This document shows, piece by piece, positions 10,335 through 17,577 of a stretch of DNA of 64,000 bases. Each line of letters starts with the position of its first letter. The stretch's first letter is position 1. The stretch covers positions 192,985 through 256,984 of the forward strand of contig CAOPES010000001.1 in the NCBI GenBank assembly GCA_948502395.1, given 5' to 3'. A program made the position numbers and the translations under genes. The notes under the pieces were generated by a model. It ran no database searches. It was not told where the DNA came from and saw nothing but the letters and a program-made list of their open reading frames with translations. The stretch comes from an uncultured Clostridia bacterium. Its GTDB lineage: Bacteria > Bacillota > Clostridia > TANB77 > CAG-508.

Positions 10335-11867
10335 ATGGACGAAAATAAATTGAAAAAAATAGCATTAGTAGTTGTAACAATATGCGTTATGATTTTAAGT
10401 GGTTTTGGTTTTTATACGGTCAACAAGGACAAGTCTACACAAGAAATAGTGCAAGAAGGTATTAAAGAGCTAAAAGAATATATAACAACATATAAGATGT
10501 CAGAAGAAGAAATAAAAGAATTACCTTCTACAGAAATAAAAGAGCAAACAGAAGAACAAGAAAATGCAACAGAGCAAGCAACAACAGAAACAGAAGGATT
10601 TGAGCTACAAGGAGAAATAGCATATGAAGGCGATAAAGCAAGAAATTGGGACGTAGAATTAGGAGACTACAAGGGACTTACATATTATTCACAAATAGAC
10701 AATAGATGGTCCAATAAAATGTATTCTAGTGTAGGGGATAGAAGTCAAACAATAGGAACTAGTGGCTGTGGTCCAACATCTGCAGCAATGGTTGTAACGG
10801 CTTGCAAGGGAGCAATAACACCCGACAAAATGTCAGATTTGTTTGTTAAATATGGATATAGAAGTGCTAACAACGGAACATATTGGTCAGCTTTCCGAGC
10901 AATTGCAGACGAATTTGATATTGATTACACTGAAACATACAACTTAGATACAGTAGTAAATCTATTAAAAAATAACTACTACGTTGTAGCAAGTTGTGGA
11001 AACGGTTTATTCACAAACGGCGGACATTTTATAGTATTAACAGGAATAGAAGGAAATACAATAAGTGTATTTGACCCTTATTTGTATGCAGGAAAATTCA
11101 ATACTTCTACAAGGCGTGGAAAAGCAACAGTAAATGGAAATACTGTATATGTAACAGTAGACAACTTTAGAAATTATGCAAATGCAAAAGGCTTTTTCTG
11201 TTATAAACACGACGGAGAAGTAAAAGCTAATAATACTCAACCAGTTGTAACATCAACTTACACTAGATATGTTAATGCGAAAATCGGATTGAATGTAAGA
11301 AATACACCGAACGGAGCTAGAATTGGTGGATTAGTTAATGGAACACAAGTAACAGTTGCAGAAACAAGCGGAAATTGGAGTAGAATAGTAAGTCCAATAA
11401 ATGGCTGGGTAAGTTCTAATTACTTAGCAAACAAACTGACTTCTTCAACTGTTGGGGATTTTCAAACAGTTGGAACATATAAATTAAAAAGAAATTGCTA
11501 TTTATATTCAAATCAAAATTTAACAGGAGTTAGATATAGCTATTTAGCAAATACAGTTGTAACAGTTCTACAGAACGTAAATAGTAGAGTAGATAAAATA
11601 AAAGTGAATAAGACTGGAAGAATAGCTTATATAGATAAAAGCAATTATGCCAATACTACAACAAATGTATCTAAAAATACGGTTGGACAAGGCAAATTAT
11701 TAAGAGCTTGTTCATTATATTCAAATTCAAATCTAACAGGTACAAGATACAGTTACTTAGAGAATACATATGTAATAGTTCTACAAAATGTAAATGCTAA
11801 TGTAGACAAAATTAGAGTGGTAAGAACAGGCAGAATAGCGTATGTAAATAAAAATAACTATAAATAG
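10335..11867 (+). CDS. Membrane-anchored C39-like peptidase endolysin with SH3 domains
   Basis: The start at 10335 follows AAAGGGGAG. The 510-residue protein has an N-terminal membrane segment (residues 6-26), a Glu/Thr-rich linker to about residue 95, and a peptidase domain of the C39-like family. The Cys is in TSGCGPTSAAMV near residue 140 and the His in NGGHFIVLTG near residue 235, with a following DPY. An SH3b domain (INVRNTPNGARIG-like, near residue 315) and two related C-terminal repeats follow, each beginning with a YLYSN or SLYSN segment. It is the last gene of the late operon and would degrade peptidoglycan peptides. The N-terminal anchor resembles signal-anchor-release endolysins. 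Confidence 0.85.
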   Translation: MDENKLKKIALVVVTICVMILSGFGFYTVNKDKSTQEIVQEGIKELKEYITTYKMSEEEIKELPSTEIKEQTEEQENATEQATTETEGFELQGEIAYEGDKARNWDVELGDYKGLTYYSQIDNRWSNKMYSSVGDRSQTIGTSGCGPTSAAMVVTACKGAITPDKMSDLFVKYGYRSANNGTYWSAFRAIADEFDIDYTETYNLDTVVNLLKNNYYVVASCGNGLFTNGGHFIVLTGIEGNTISVFDPYLYAGKFNTSTRRGKATVNGNTVYVTVDNFRNYANAKGFFCYKHDGEVKANNTQPVVTSTYTRYVNAKIGLNVRNTPNGARIGGLVNGTQVTVAETSGNWSRIVSPINGWVSSNYLANKLTSSTVGDFQTVGTYKLKRNCYLYSNQNLTGVRYSYLANTVVTVLQNVNSRVDKIKVNKTGRIAYIDKSNYANTTTNVSKNTVGQGKLLRACSLYSNSNLTGTRYSYLENTYVIVLQNVNANVDKIRVVRTGRIAYVNKNNYK

Positions 11868-11905
11868 AGTGCAAAAAGAGACAGATTATTCTGTCTCTTT
11901 GCTCT
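11868..11905. terminator. Hairpin terminator after the lysis genes
   Basis: AAAGAGACAGA and TCTGTCTCTTT form an 11-bp stem around TTAT. It lies just after the endolysin stop and before the convergent AP2-like gene, so it may serve both strands. Confidence 0.8.
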
Positions 11906-11966
11906 ATTATATTTAAATTACAAACTAATGTTAAATTACTATATTGTTAGTATACAAAAGTAAAAG

Positions 11967-12453
11967 TCATTTGTCAAGTGTTTTTTTGTATTTTTCCAAA
12001 ATTGGCTTAAAATATTCTTCTTCTGCTTCTTCTCGAGCTCTAATTGCATCTTTAATATCTTTAAAATAACCGTAAATTAATACTTTTCCCAGAAACATTA
12101 ATTCTAGCAACCCATTTATTTCCTTTTTTAGAAACACCAATATGCCCTGAAGTATTGTTGCTTCTAAGTTTGTTGTTTTTTATAAGTGGTATAAAAGTGC
12201 CTTCGACAAATCCTTCTTGTAGTTTGTTTAGTGCTTTTTTAAAATTATCATCTCTATAAACTTTTCTTGAGCAACCGCAACTTTTTATTTCTCCATTTGC
12301 TATTCTATATCCTTGTGTATAAAAAATATTTCCGCAATGACATTTACACTTCCACAAATAAGCACCTCTTTTTTGAATGTCTGTCTTTTCCAATATCAAT
12401 ATACCATTTACACACATATTAGAATAATCTTTTGCTTTAAATTTTGTATCCAT
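11967..12453 (-). CDS. AP2-type DNA-binding phage protein; +1 shift at CGG 12072
   Basis: ATG at 12453 is preceded by GGAGG. The zero frame stops at 12061 right after CGG (12072-12070). Skipping the C yields GGT TAT TTT AAA and the sequence LGYFKDIKDAIRAREEAEE to a stop at 11967. This is exactly the second half of an AP2 domain (strand, LG-F, then the AI-AR-EAE helix), so the recoded product of about 161 residues is the true one. The N-terminal half has four Cys in CKCHCGN and KSCGCS that suggest a zinc site. Such proteins are common as orphan homing-type or regulatory genes in phages of Bacillota. Confidence 0.86.
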
Positions 12454-12533
12454 ATATTCCTCCATTTTAATTTATTTTTGACATTCTAATATATTTATAT
12501 AACTACAATTAAAAGGGAAGAAGATTAGCTATA

Positions 12534-12749
12534 CTAATCTTTCATATCTTCTAAATAATCTAAGTAAGCATCTATTGTAATATGTTCTTCATCTTCATCT
12601 TGTCCACTTTGTCTAGCGCTATCTTGTAACATATCTAATAGTTTCCAATCTTCGTCAATTCCTAATTCTTGCATTCTATCGTATTGTTCCTCTGTCATCA
12701 TTTCTTTTAATTCTTTTTCTGTTAATTCTAATATTTCTTTTACTTTCAT
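12534..12749 (-). CDS. Small acidic phage protein
   Basis: The start at 12749 is chosen because AGGAGG lies 9 bases upstream and overlaps the stop of the previous gene; the frame is open further upstream. The 71-residue product is highly acidic (DEDEEH, DYLEDMKD) and predicted helical. It is probably co-transcribed with the 56-residue gene upstream. I see no known domain. Confidence 0.6.
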   Translation of the reverse strand: MKVKEILELTEKELKEMMTEEQYDRMQELGIDEDWKLLDMLQDSARQSGQDEDEEHITIDAYLDYLEDMKD

Positions 12750-12762
12750 AATTCTTTTCCTC

Positions 12763-12933
12763 CTAAATTTTATTTTCTTGTTTTTCTGCATATTGCATTG
12801 CTTCTTCTAAACTTTTTGCATTAAAATTACCTGTTGTTCTATAAACTCCATTTTTAGTAAGTTTTTTACAGTCATAAATATGTCCTTCTTTAATTTCTAT
12901 AACTTTTAAATTTTCTTTTACTAATTCTTTCAT
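12763..12933 (-). CDS. Small phage early protein, 56 residues
   Basis: The reading frame runs from ATG 12933 (preceded by AAAGGAG) to TAG 12763. The product begins MKELVKENLKVIEIKEGHIY and ends with a helical SLEEAMQYAEKQ segment. It is the first gene downstream of the promoter/operator at 12993-13021. The stop overlaps the ribosome binding site of the next gene, so the two are likely coupled. The function is unknown. Confidence 0.55.
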   Translation of the reverse strand: MKELVKENLKVIEIKEGHIYDCKKLTKNGVYRTTGNFNAKSLEEAMQYAEKQENKI

Positions 12934-12992
12934 ATCCGTTCTCCTTTAGAGTGCGTTGCATTTGCTAACGTCTTATCTCTTTTCTTAATTAT

Positions 12993-13021
12993 ATTATAAC
13001 ACGACGTAACGTCATTGTCAA
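12993..13021 (-). promoter_or_regulatory. Early leftward promoter with palindromic operator, copy A
   Basis: On the minus strand TTGACA (13021-13016) and TATAAT (12998-12993) are separated by exactly 17 bases. The spacer contains the 11-bp perfect palindrome GACGTTACGTC (13003-13013). A near-identical copy lies at 13443-13471. An operator in the spacer implies control by a phage repressor. Confidence 0.85.
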
Positions 13022-13039
13022 TACTTTTTTGAAAAAAGT

Positions 13040-13222
13040 TTAATTTTTTTTCATTTTTTTTATTGTAATTTCTTTTTTGTTTTCATCGTATAGTAATTCT
13101 ACATCTCTATCATTTTCTGTGATGCCCATATCAGCAATAATTTTACTGGGAATTGTTATTCTTTTGGTCCAGCTGCCACTTCCAGCTTTGTTAAAAATTA
13201 CTTGTAAAGTTCTTTTATCCAT
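13040..13222 (-). CDS. AbrB/MazE-fold transcriptional regulator
   Basis: The 60-residue protein has the swapped-hairpin signature: SWTKRITIPSKIIADMGIT followed by a beta strand (DVELLYDENKKEITIKK). Start ATG 13222 is preceded by GAGGAAAATG-type SD. It lies between the two twin promoters. AbrB-fold proteins bind DNA as dimers and may be regulators or antitoxins; no adjacent toxin is visible on this strand, so a regulator is more likely. Confidence 0.8.
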   Translation of the reverse strand: MDKRTLQVIFNKAGSGSWTKRITIPSKIIADMGITENDRDVELLYDENKKEITIKKMKKN

Positions 13223-13275
13223 AACATTTTCCTCCTCTTGATTTTTTTAATATTATCATATATAATTTATATATG

Positions 13276-13298
13276 CAAGAGAGAGAAACTCTCTCTTG
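13276..13298 (-). terminator. 10-bp hairpin between two early genes
   Basis: CAAGAGAGAG and CTCTCTCTTG pair perfectly around AAA. It follows the 36-residue gene on the minus strand. There is no clear T-run, so it may be a processing site or operator rather than a terminator. Confidence 0.45.
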
Positions 13299-13300
13299 AT

Positions 13301-13411
13301 TTAAAACATATAGTGAATGTCTAAGATGTCATTCCAAAGTTTTTTGCGTTTAGCTTGTAGCTTTCTGTTTTCGCGGATAGAAGCTATAAGCTTTGCTATT
13401 TTTTGTATCAT
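13301..13411 (-). CDS. Very small basic phage protein, 36 residues
   Basis: A frame from ATG 13411 to TAA 13301 encodes a basic helical peptide (IASIRENRKLQAKRKKLWND). GGGAGGTAATAAT precedes the start, and the gene lies just downstream of promoter/operator copy B. The ribosome binding site and promoter support it despite the small size. The function is unknown. Confidence 0.5.
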   Translation of the reverse strand: MIQKIAKLIASIRENRKLQAKRKKLWNDILDIHYMF

Positions 13412-13442
13412 ATTATTACCTCCCTTCCTTTAGTGTAATTAT

Positions 13443-13471
13443 ATTATATCACGACGTAACGTCACTGTCAA
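13443..13471 (-). promoter_or_regulatory. Early leftward promoter with palindromic operator, copy B
   Basis: TTGACA (13471-13466) and TATAAT (13448-13443) are 17 bases apart on the minus strand with GACGTTACGTC (13453-13463) between. About 35 bases including the upstream AAAAAAG tract match copy A at 12993-13021. Confidence 0.85.
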
Positions 13472-13805
13472 CACTTTTTTGAAAAAATATTAAAAAGTTT
13501 TAAAATCCTTGAAAACACCTAAAAATCAAGCTGTATAAGTACTTGAACTCAAAAATAAAACGGCTCAGAATTGATTGTCGAAAGCCGATTTTTGTTGATA
13601 TTTCAATGAAATTTTGAAGAGAATAAAATAGATTAAAATTACATATATTAATAGCAAATAATAAAAAATAATAAAAAACTATAAAAAATATTGACAAGTT
13701 TCACTATTTAAGTATAGAATAATAAAAAAGGTAATAATGTTATATATTTGATATTATGTCAAATTTGTGGTATAATAAAGAATGTATAGCAAAGGAGGGG
13801 TTACT
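13472..13805. other. Intergenic control region between leftward and rightward early genes
   Basis: No gene is supported here. The region holds a possible hairpin (CGGCT near 13560 with AGCCG near 13590, followed by ATTTTTG). It also holds two rightward promoters ahead of the toxin module: TTGACA 13691 / TAGAAT 13715 (18-base spacing) and TTGATA 13748 / TATAAT 13771 (17-base spacing). The second is close to the ribosome binding site AAAGGAGGGG at about 13792. Confidence 0.55.
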
Positions 13806-13955
13806 ATGAAAACAAATACTAGTGAAGTTAGCCAAAGAGCTAAAAGATTAGTTATGCTTGCAAAAGAAAAAGGCTTAGTAAAATCACATACTGTTGCTTT
13901 CAAAGAGTTCCCTGTTGAAAAAGAAATTCACAAAGGAAAATCAGAGAATTTGTAA
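13806..13955 (+). CDS. Candidate antitoxin, 49 residues
   Basis: ATG 13806 follows AAAGGAGGGG and a strong promoter. The 49-residue basic peptide contains VSQRAKRLVMLAKEKGLVKS and a C-terminal FKEFPVEKEIHKGK segment, which could wrap a toxin as the tails of MazE/PemI-like antitoxins do. It sits 32 bases upstream of a MazF-like gene. The role is inferred from that pairing; the sequence itself shows no known fold. Confidence 0.6.
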   Translation: MKTNTSEVSQRAKRLVMLAKEKGLVKSHTVAFKEFPVEKEIHKGKSENL

Positions 13956-13987
13956 TAATATGAAGGCAAAAGGAGTTGTAGTAAGAA

Positions 13988-14344
13988 ATGAAATACCAAA
14001 TGGGAGATATAGTTTTTGCAGCGGAAGCAACAAAGAAAGAAGATAGTAGTAGTATTAGAAGCCATTTTTTCGTAATAATTGATGATGATGGAAAGGTAGT
14101 TCCAATCGATTATTTGGGGCTTGTAATATCATCAAGAACAGAGAAAAGCAAGGAAAACTCACCATATAAATATAATGAACCGCTTTATGCAAGTGAATGT
14201 GGATTAAAATATGATGGCATAGTAAAATGCGACCAATTAATGAGTATTCCATCGAGCAATATCAGTAGAAAAGTTGGAGAGATAGACGAAGATGTACTTA
14301 ATAGATTTTTAAATGCATTTGAAAATTATTTAGAAGAGAACTAG
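13988..14344 (+). CDS. MazF/PemK-family endoribonuclease toxin
   Basis: The 118-residue protein begins KYQMGDIVFAAEA, the GDIV strand typical of PemK/MazF, followed by RSHFFVIIDDDG, where the family has its conserved Arg and the RP-VVIS strand. A later strand holds VKCDQLMSIP, matching the family's QIRTID region. The start follows AAAAGGAG. Family members cut mRNA at short sequences and are neutralised by an upstream antitoxin. It may help maintain the prophage. Family assignment is good; activity is not shown. Confidence 0.75.
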   Translation: MKYQMGDIVFAAEATKKEDSSSIRSHFFVIIDDDGKVVPIDYLGLVISSRTEKSKENSPYKYNEPLYASECGLKYDGIVKCDQLMSIPSSNISRKVGEIDEDVLNRFLNAFENYLEEN

Positions 14345-14430
14345 CGATAGTTCTTTTTTCTGTATTCGACACCGTTCGACACAATAATTCTACAAAAAAT
14401 GTTATAATTAGAAAAAAAGGAGATGGTATT

Positions 14431-14604
14431 ATGAAAGAATTATACGAAAAATCTCTAAGAATCATAAAAGCATTAAATATAAAAACAGAAGAAGAATACA
14501 ATAAGCTATTAAAAGACTACTTAATACTAAATGTAGAAAGCTTAAAGTACATAAGCGAAACGAGAGACTTTAACAAAATAATTGAATACGCAGAAGAAGC
14601 CTAA
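14431..14604 (+). CDS. Small phage protein, 57 residues
   Basis: ATG 14431 is preceded by AAAAAAGGAGATGG. The product is helical and charged (KELYEKSLRIIKALNIKTEE ...). It is followed at once by a terminator. Small proteins of this kind occur next to XRE repressors in phages of gut Clostridia. The function is unknown. Confidence 0.6.
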   Translation: MKELYEKSLRIIKALNIKTEEEYNKLLKDYLILNVESLKYISETRDFNKIIEYAEEA

Positions 14605-14620
14605 ACGGCTTTTTCTTTTT
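14598..14620 (+). terminator. Terminator after the 57-residue gene
   Basis: AGCC/GGCT stem with loop TAAAC, followed by TTTTCTTTTT. The stem is short but the T-tract is good; the stop codon is inside the loop. Confidence 0.6.
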
Positions 14621-14637
14621 ACGGAAAATAACGTTTT

Positions 14638-14651
14638 TCCACCATAGTGGA
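14638..14651. promoter_or_regulatory. Operator-like palindrome, copy 1
   Basis: TCCACCATAGTGGA consists of TCCAC and GTGGA around CATA. The same 14 bases recur at 14964-14977, on the other side of the XRE gene. This suggests autoregulation by that repressor. Confidence 0.65.
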
Positions 14652-14704
14652 CAGAAAGTATGTTATATAAATTTTTGGACATACTAAACAAGGGTGGAAA
14701 GAAC

Positions 14705-14906
14705 GTGAGAATAGAGATTTTACTAAAAGAAATAAGAAATAAAAAACGGATATAGTTTACAGCAACTTTCAAAACTAACAGGAATATCTAGTTCGCATTT
14801 GAGTTATATAGAACGTGGGGAAAGAGAGCCGACGATATCTATGCTAGTAATAATTGCACAAGCATTAAATGTAGATATTAAAGAATTATATAAAATAATA
14901 CCATAG
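14705..14906 (+). CDS. XRE-family repressor; +1 shift at CGG 14747
   Basis: GTG 14705 starts RIEILLKEIRNKK; the zero frame then reads CGG ATA TAG and stops. Skipping the C of CGG (14747) gives GGA TAT AGT TTA: GYSLQQLSKLTGISSSHLSY, then IERGEREPTISMLVIIAQAL and a normal stop at 14904-14906. This is a complete helix-turn-helix of the XRE type, with the expected Gly at the start of helix 2 (canonical GLSLEELA). The product has about 66 residues. Flanking copies of TCCACCATAGTGGA are candidate binding sites. Confidence 0.87.
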
Positions 14907-14927
14907 CACAAAACTTGTGCTTTTTTT
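14905..14927 (+). terminator. Terminator after the XRE gene
   Basis: AGCAC/GTGCT stem with a seven-base loop, followed by TTTTTTT. The stem overlaps the stop codon. Confidence 0.75.
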
Positions 14928-14961
14928 AATTTTTATAAAGCATTTCTACTGTTTCATAAAA

Positions 14962-14979
14962 TATCCACCATAGTGGATA
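14962..14979. promoter_or_regulatory. Operator-like palindrome, copy 2
   Basis: TATCCAC and GTGGATA surround CATA; the inner 14 bases equal the copy at 14638-14651. It lies upstream of the small gene at 15033. Confidence 0.65.
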
Positions 14980-15032
14980 CAAATGAATATATGCTTCCGA
15001 TAGAAACAATAAGAGATGAAGGAGTGTATAAA

Positions 15033-15170
15033 ATGAAAAATGCAATATTAAATGAAATAACAAACGAATTGAATTGGAGAGAAAGAATTATAGTAAATGT
15101 ATTTGCAACGACATTTACAAAAGTGTATAATATTAGTAGAATAAAAATAGTAAATAAAGCGCTGTTATAA
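15033..15170 (+). CDS. Small conserved-looking protein, 45 residues
   Basis: ATG 15033 is chosen because GAAGGAG lies nine bases upstream; the frame is open to a GTG at 14973 inside the operator. The product contains ELNWRERIIVNVFATTFTKV and a basic end. I have the impression that related short proteins (LNWRERIIV...TF-KVY) occur widely in Clostridia, but I cannot name a function. Confidence 0.55.
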   Translation: MKNAILNEITNELNWRERIIVNVFATTFTKVYNISRIKIVNKALL

Positions 15171-15271
15171 TTGCATTAAAATTGCATTAAAAACAAAGTG
15201 ACAATAAGCGAAACCGCTCAAAATACTAAGATACAGAGAAATATTATCTAGCCAGCCCAGCCAATAAAGAA

Positions 15272-15314
15272 CTCTATAAGTATTGAAGATTCAATATTTT
15301 ATAGAGATTTTTTT
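15272..15314 (+). terminator. Terminator at the prophage/chromosome transition
   Basis: CTCTATAA and TTATAGAG enclose a second nested stem (ATTGAA/TTCAAT), followed by ATTTTTTTT. I see no clear att site or integrase; the exact prophage end is unknown. Confidence 0.75.
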
Positions 15315-15334
15315 TGGCAAAAAACAGAAAACAC

Positions 15335-15363
15335 TTGAATTTTATGTAAAGATAAGATATAAT
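15335..15363 (+). promoter_or_regulatory. Promoter of the 15449 gene
   Basis: TTGAAT and TATAAT with a 17-base spacer. About 85 bases of leader follow, with ATCTCCTTTTAGGAGTT forming a small hairpin. Confidence 0.6.
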
Positions 15364-15448
15364 AACAAATGATTAATCTTTATAATCTCCTTTTAGGAGT
15401 TGGCATAAATCGGAAATACATCAAATAAATATTGGAGGAGAAAAGAAA

Positions 15449-16222
15449 ATGGAAGAAAAAAGAATGAAAATAAGAAGTGTGATGAAGGGCATCGAAGGAC
15501 TATCAATAATACCAAGCTCAGGTATTATTGCAGCAGTGCTAATAAAAATAGCACCGACAACAACAGAAGTGGAGAGAATGAATATATTAATTATAATGCT
15601 TATTTTGTTCGGTTTATTATTCGTATTTATAGATAATAGTATAGATTATGTTTTTGCCAGACCAAGAAGGCGGGGGAAAAAAGTAAAGTTCAAAGTTATA
15701 GACAGGAGAAATGAAGAATACCTGTTAACAGCAGAAGAATTGTATCTACAAGTATTAGAAGATAGCGAATGTGACTATAATTGGATTGCTTCATCACCAG
15801 AACTGTGTAGAGTTTGTGATAATCCTGAATTTCCAAAGAAATATAGGAAAAAAATAAAAATAATGATACTAAATTGTTTTGCAAACTTTGAAAAAAGTGG
15901 AACACCTATAACACAAGAAGAGCAAAAAGTAGCACTTCGTTGTTACAACACTTTGCCATCGGGAGATGAAGAAGTAAGTGTGGCTAAAAACAAATATCTA
16001 GAAGCAATTATGGATTTTGTGATTAAATATGAGACAGAGAGAAATGGAAGGCAGATAGGACAATCATATAAGGAAGTATGTAGTGAATGGAAAAAAAGAC
16101 ATTTGGACGAATTTGCATATATTGTCAACTTAAAAAGACTAAAAGAATATTTATATTCCGATTTTGAAAAAACAATTGGAAAAGCAGAACAAGAAGGTAG
16201 ATTTAAGGAAGATGATAAATAG
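15449..16222 (+). CDS. Membrane protein of unknown function; contains the only in-frame CGG that does not fit a +1 shift
   Basis: ATG 15449 follows TTGGAGGAG. The 257-residue zero-frame product has two membrane segments near residues 18-35 and 48-66, then a basic stretch and a soluble helical domain. I recognise no family. CGG at 15671 (AGG CGG GGG) lies in frame. If read with a +1 shift the protein would end five residues later (GGKK then TAA) at about 79 residues, still containing both membrane segments. The 180 codons beyond it look coding. Possible readings are ordinary Arg at this site, partial shifting giving two products, or a recent acquisition that is not adapted. Confidence 0.65.
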   Translation: MEEKRMKIRSVMKGIEGLSIIPSSGIIAAVLIKIAPTTTEVERMNILIIMLILFGLLFVFIDNSIDYVFARPRRRGKKVKFKVIDRRNEEYLLTAEELYLQVLEDSECDYNWIASSPELCRVCDNPEFPKKYRKKIKIMILNCFANFEKSGTPITQEEQKVALRCYNTLPSGDEEVSVAKNKYLEAIMDFVIKYETERNGRQIGQSYKEVCSEWKKRHLDEFAYIVNLKRLKEYLYSDFEKTIGKAEQEGRFKEDDK

Positions 16223-16377
16223 TATCAAAAAATTTGTAATGAAATAGCCAATATAAAAGCTAAAAGATAAGACCAAAAAACAGAGTATTTGAAAAATTTC
16301 GAATACTCTGCATTTTCATTTATAAGTTCTATTTAGACCCCCAAAAAAATATAAATGAAATAGAAAGGGTGAAAAAA

Positions 16378-16764
16378 ATGGAAAACTACAAAACAAATTT
16401 TGAAGAAACAACAAAAAGCATATTCAAAGGAATAGGAATAGCAATGATATCAACAGTCATAATGCTATTAATATTCTCAATAATATTAGCATACACAAAT
16501 ACAAGTGAAAACACAATAACACCAGTAATAATAGTAGTAACAGGAATAAGCATACTACTTGGAAGTTCAATAGGAAGCATAAAAATAAAAAAGAATGGAA
16601 TAATAAATGGGGGATTAATAGGCGGAATATACATATTAATTCTGTACTTAATTTCAAGCATATTAAATTGGAGATTTGGACTAAACATACAAAGCATAAT
16701 AATGATAGCAGTGGGAATGATTTTTGGGATACTAGGTGGAATTATAGGAGTAAACAAAAAATGA
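16378..16764 (+). CDS. TIGR04086-family membrane protein
   Basis: The 128-residue product has four membrane segments and a Gly-rich pattern (GGLIGGIYILILYLISSILN, then GMIFGILGGIIGVNKK) typical of the TIGR04086 family of Clostridia. ATG 16378 is preferred to the GTG at 16369 because AAAGGG is well spaced from it. It lies upstream of the HD and secDF genes. The function is unknown. Confidence 0.75.
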   Translation: MENYKTNFEETTKSIFKGIGIAMISTVIMLLIFSIILAYTNTSENTITPVIIVVTGISILLGSSIGSIKIKKNGIINGGLIGGIYILILYLISSILNWRFGLNIQSIIMIAVGMIFGILGGIIGVNKK

Positions 16765-16766
16765 AA

Positions 16767-16825
16767 GATGTGTCCCAAAATGGACAAAATGTCCAAAAGG
16801 AAACGTCCCCATTGGACATTTTGAA
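16767..16825. repeat. GTCCCAAAATGGACAAAATG-type palindromic repeat
   Basis: Complementary pieces (GTCCAAAAGG, CCCCATTGGAC, TGGACATTTTG / CAAAATGTCCA) allow folding. The first 28 bases are the same as those at the start of the in-frame insertion inside polA (59187-59275). Confidence 0.7.
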
Positions 16826-16904
16826 AGAAATTTCCAAAAATAGTTGATATTTTTGGAAATTTAATATAAAATTTTATAGTACAAGTTATATCAAGGAGGA
16901 CAAA

Positions 16905-17564
16905 ATGATAAAATTAGAAGATGTTCGAAAAAATCCGGAAGTTGAAGCGTTAATACAAGGCGCGCAACAGCAATTAGACGGATTAGGCTATACAGAACAT
17001 AGCCACAGACACATTTCAATTGTGTCAAAAAGAGCTGGGGATATATTAGAGCAATTAGGATATCCAGAAAGAACAGTAGAACTGGCAAGAATTGCAGGGT
17101 ATTTGCATGATATCGGAAATTCAGTAAATAGGGTAGATCATGCACATAATGGAGCAATAATTGCATACAACATTTTGAAAGAAATGGGAATGCCAGTAGA
17201 AGAAAGAACGCAAATAATGATGGCTATTGGAAATCATGATGAAAAGACAGGAACAGCAGTGAGTGATATATCAGCTGCAATAATTTTGGCAGATAAGTCA
17301 GATGTGCATAGAGATAGAGTGAGAAATCAAAATATTTCAACATTTGATATACACGATAAAGTAAATTATGCAGTAACAGATGCAGAGCTAAAATTAGATA
17401 CTGAAAATAGAAAGATAACATTAAATTTAACAATTAATAATCAAATATGTCCAGTACTAGATTATTTTCAAATATTTATTGATAGAACAATTATGAGCAA
17501 ATATGCAGCAAAATATTTACGAATATGGTTTGAACTAATAATCAATGGAACGAAATTATTATAA
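16905..17564 (+). CDS. HD-domain phosphohydrolase
   Basis: The 219-residue protein has the HD signature: H in SHRHISIVSKRAG, then AGYLHDIGNSVNRVDHAHNG and a later GNHDEKTG, with D in ILADKSDVHRDRV. These are the metal ligands of the HD superfamily, which hydrolyses phosphoesters such as nucleotides or cyclic dinucleotides. ATG follows AAGGAGGAC. It ends 13 bases before secD. The substrate cannot be told from the sequence. Confidence 0.85.
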   Translation: MIKLEDVRKNPEVEALIQGAQQQLDGLGYTEHSHRHISIVSKRAGDILEQLGYPERTVELARIAGYLHDIGNSVNRVDHAHNGAIIAYNILKEMGMPVEERTQIMMAIGNHDEKTGTAVSDISAAIILADKSDVHRDRVRNQNISTFDIHDKVNYAVTDAELKLDTENRKITLNLTINNQICPVLDYFQIFIDRTIMSKYAAKYLRIWFELIINGTKLL

Positions 17565-17577
17565 TGGAGGAAATAAA

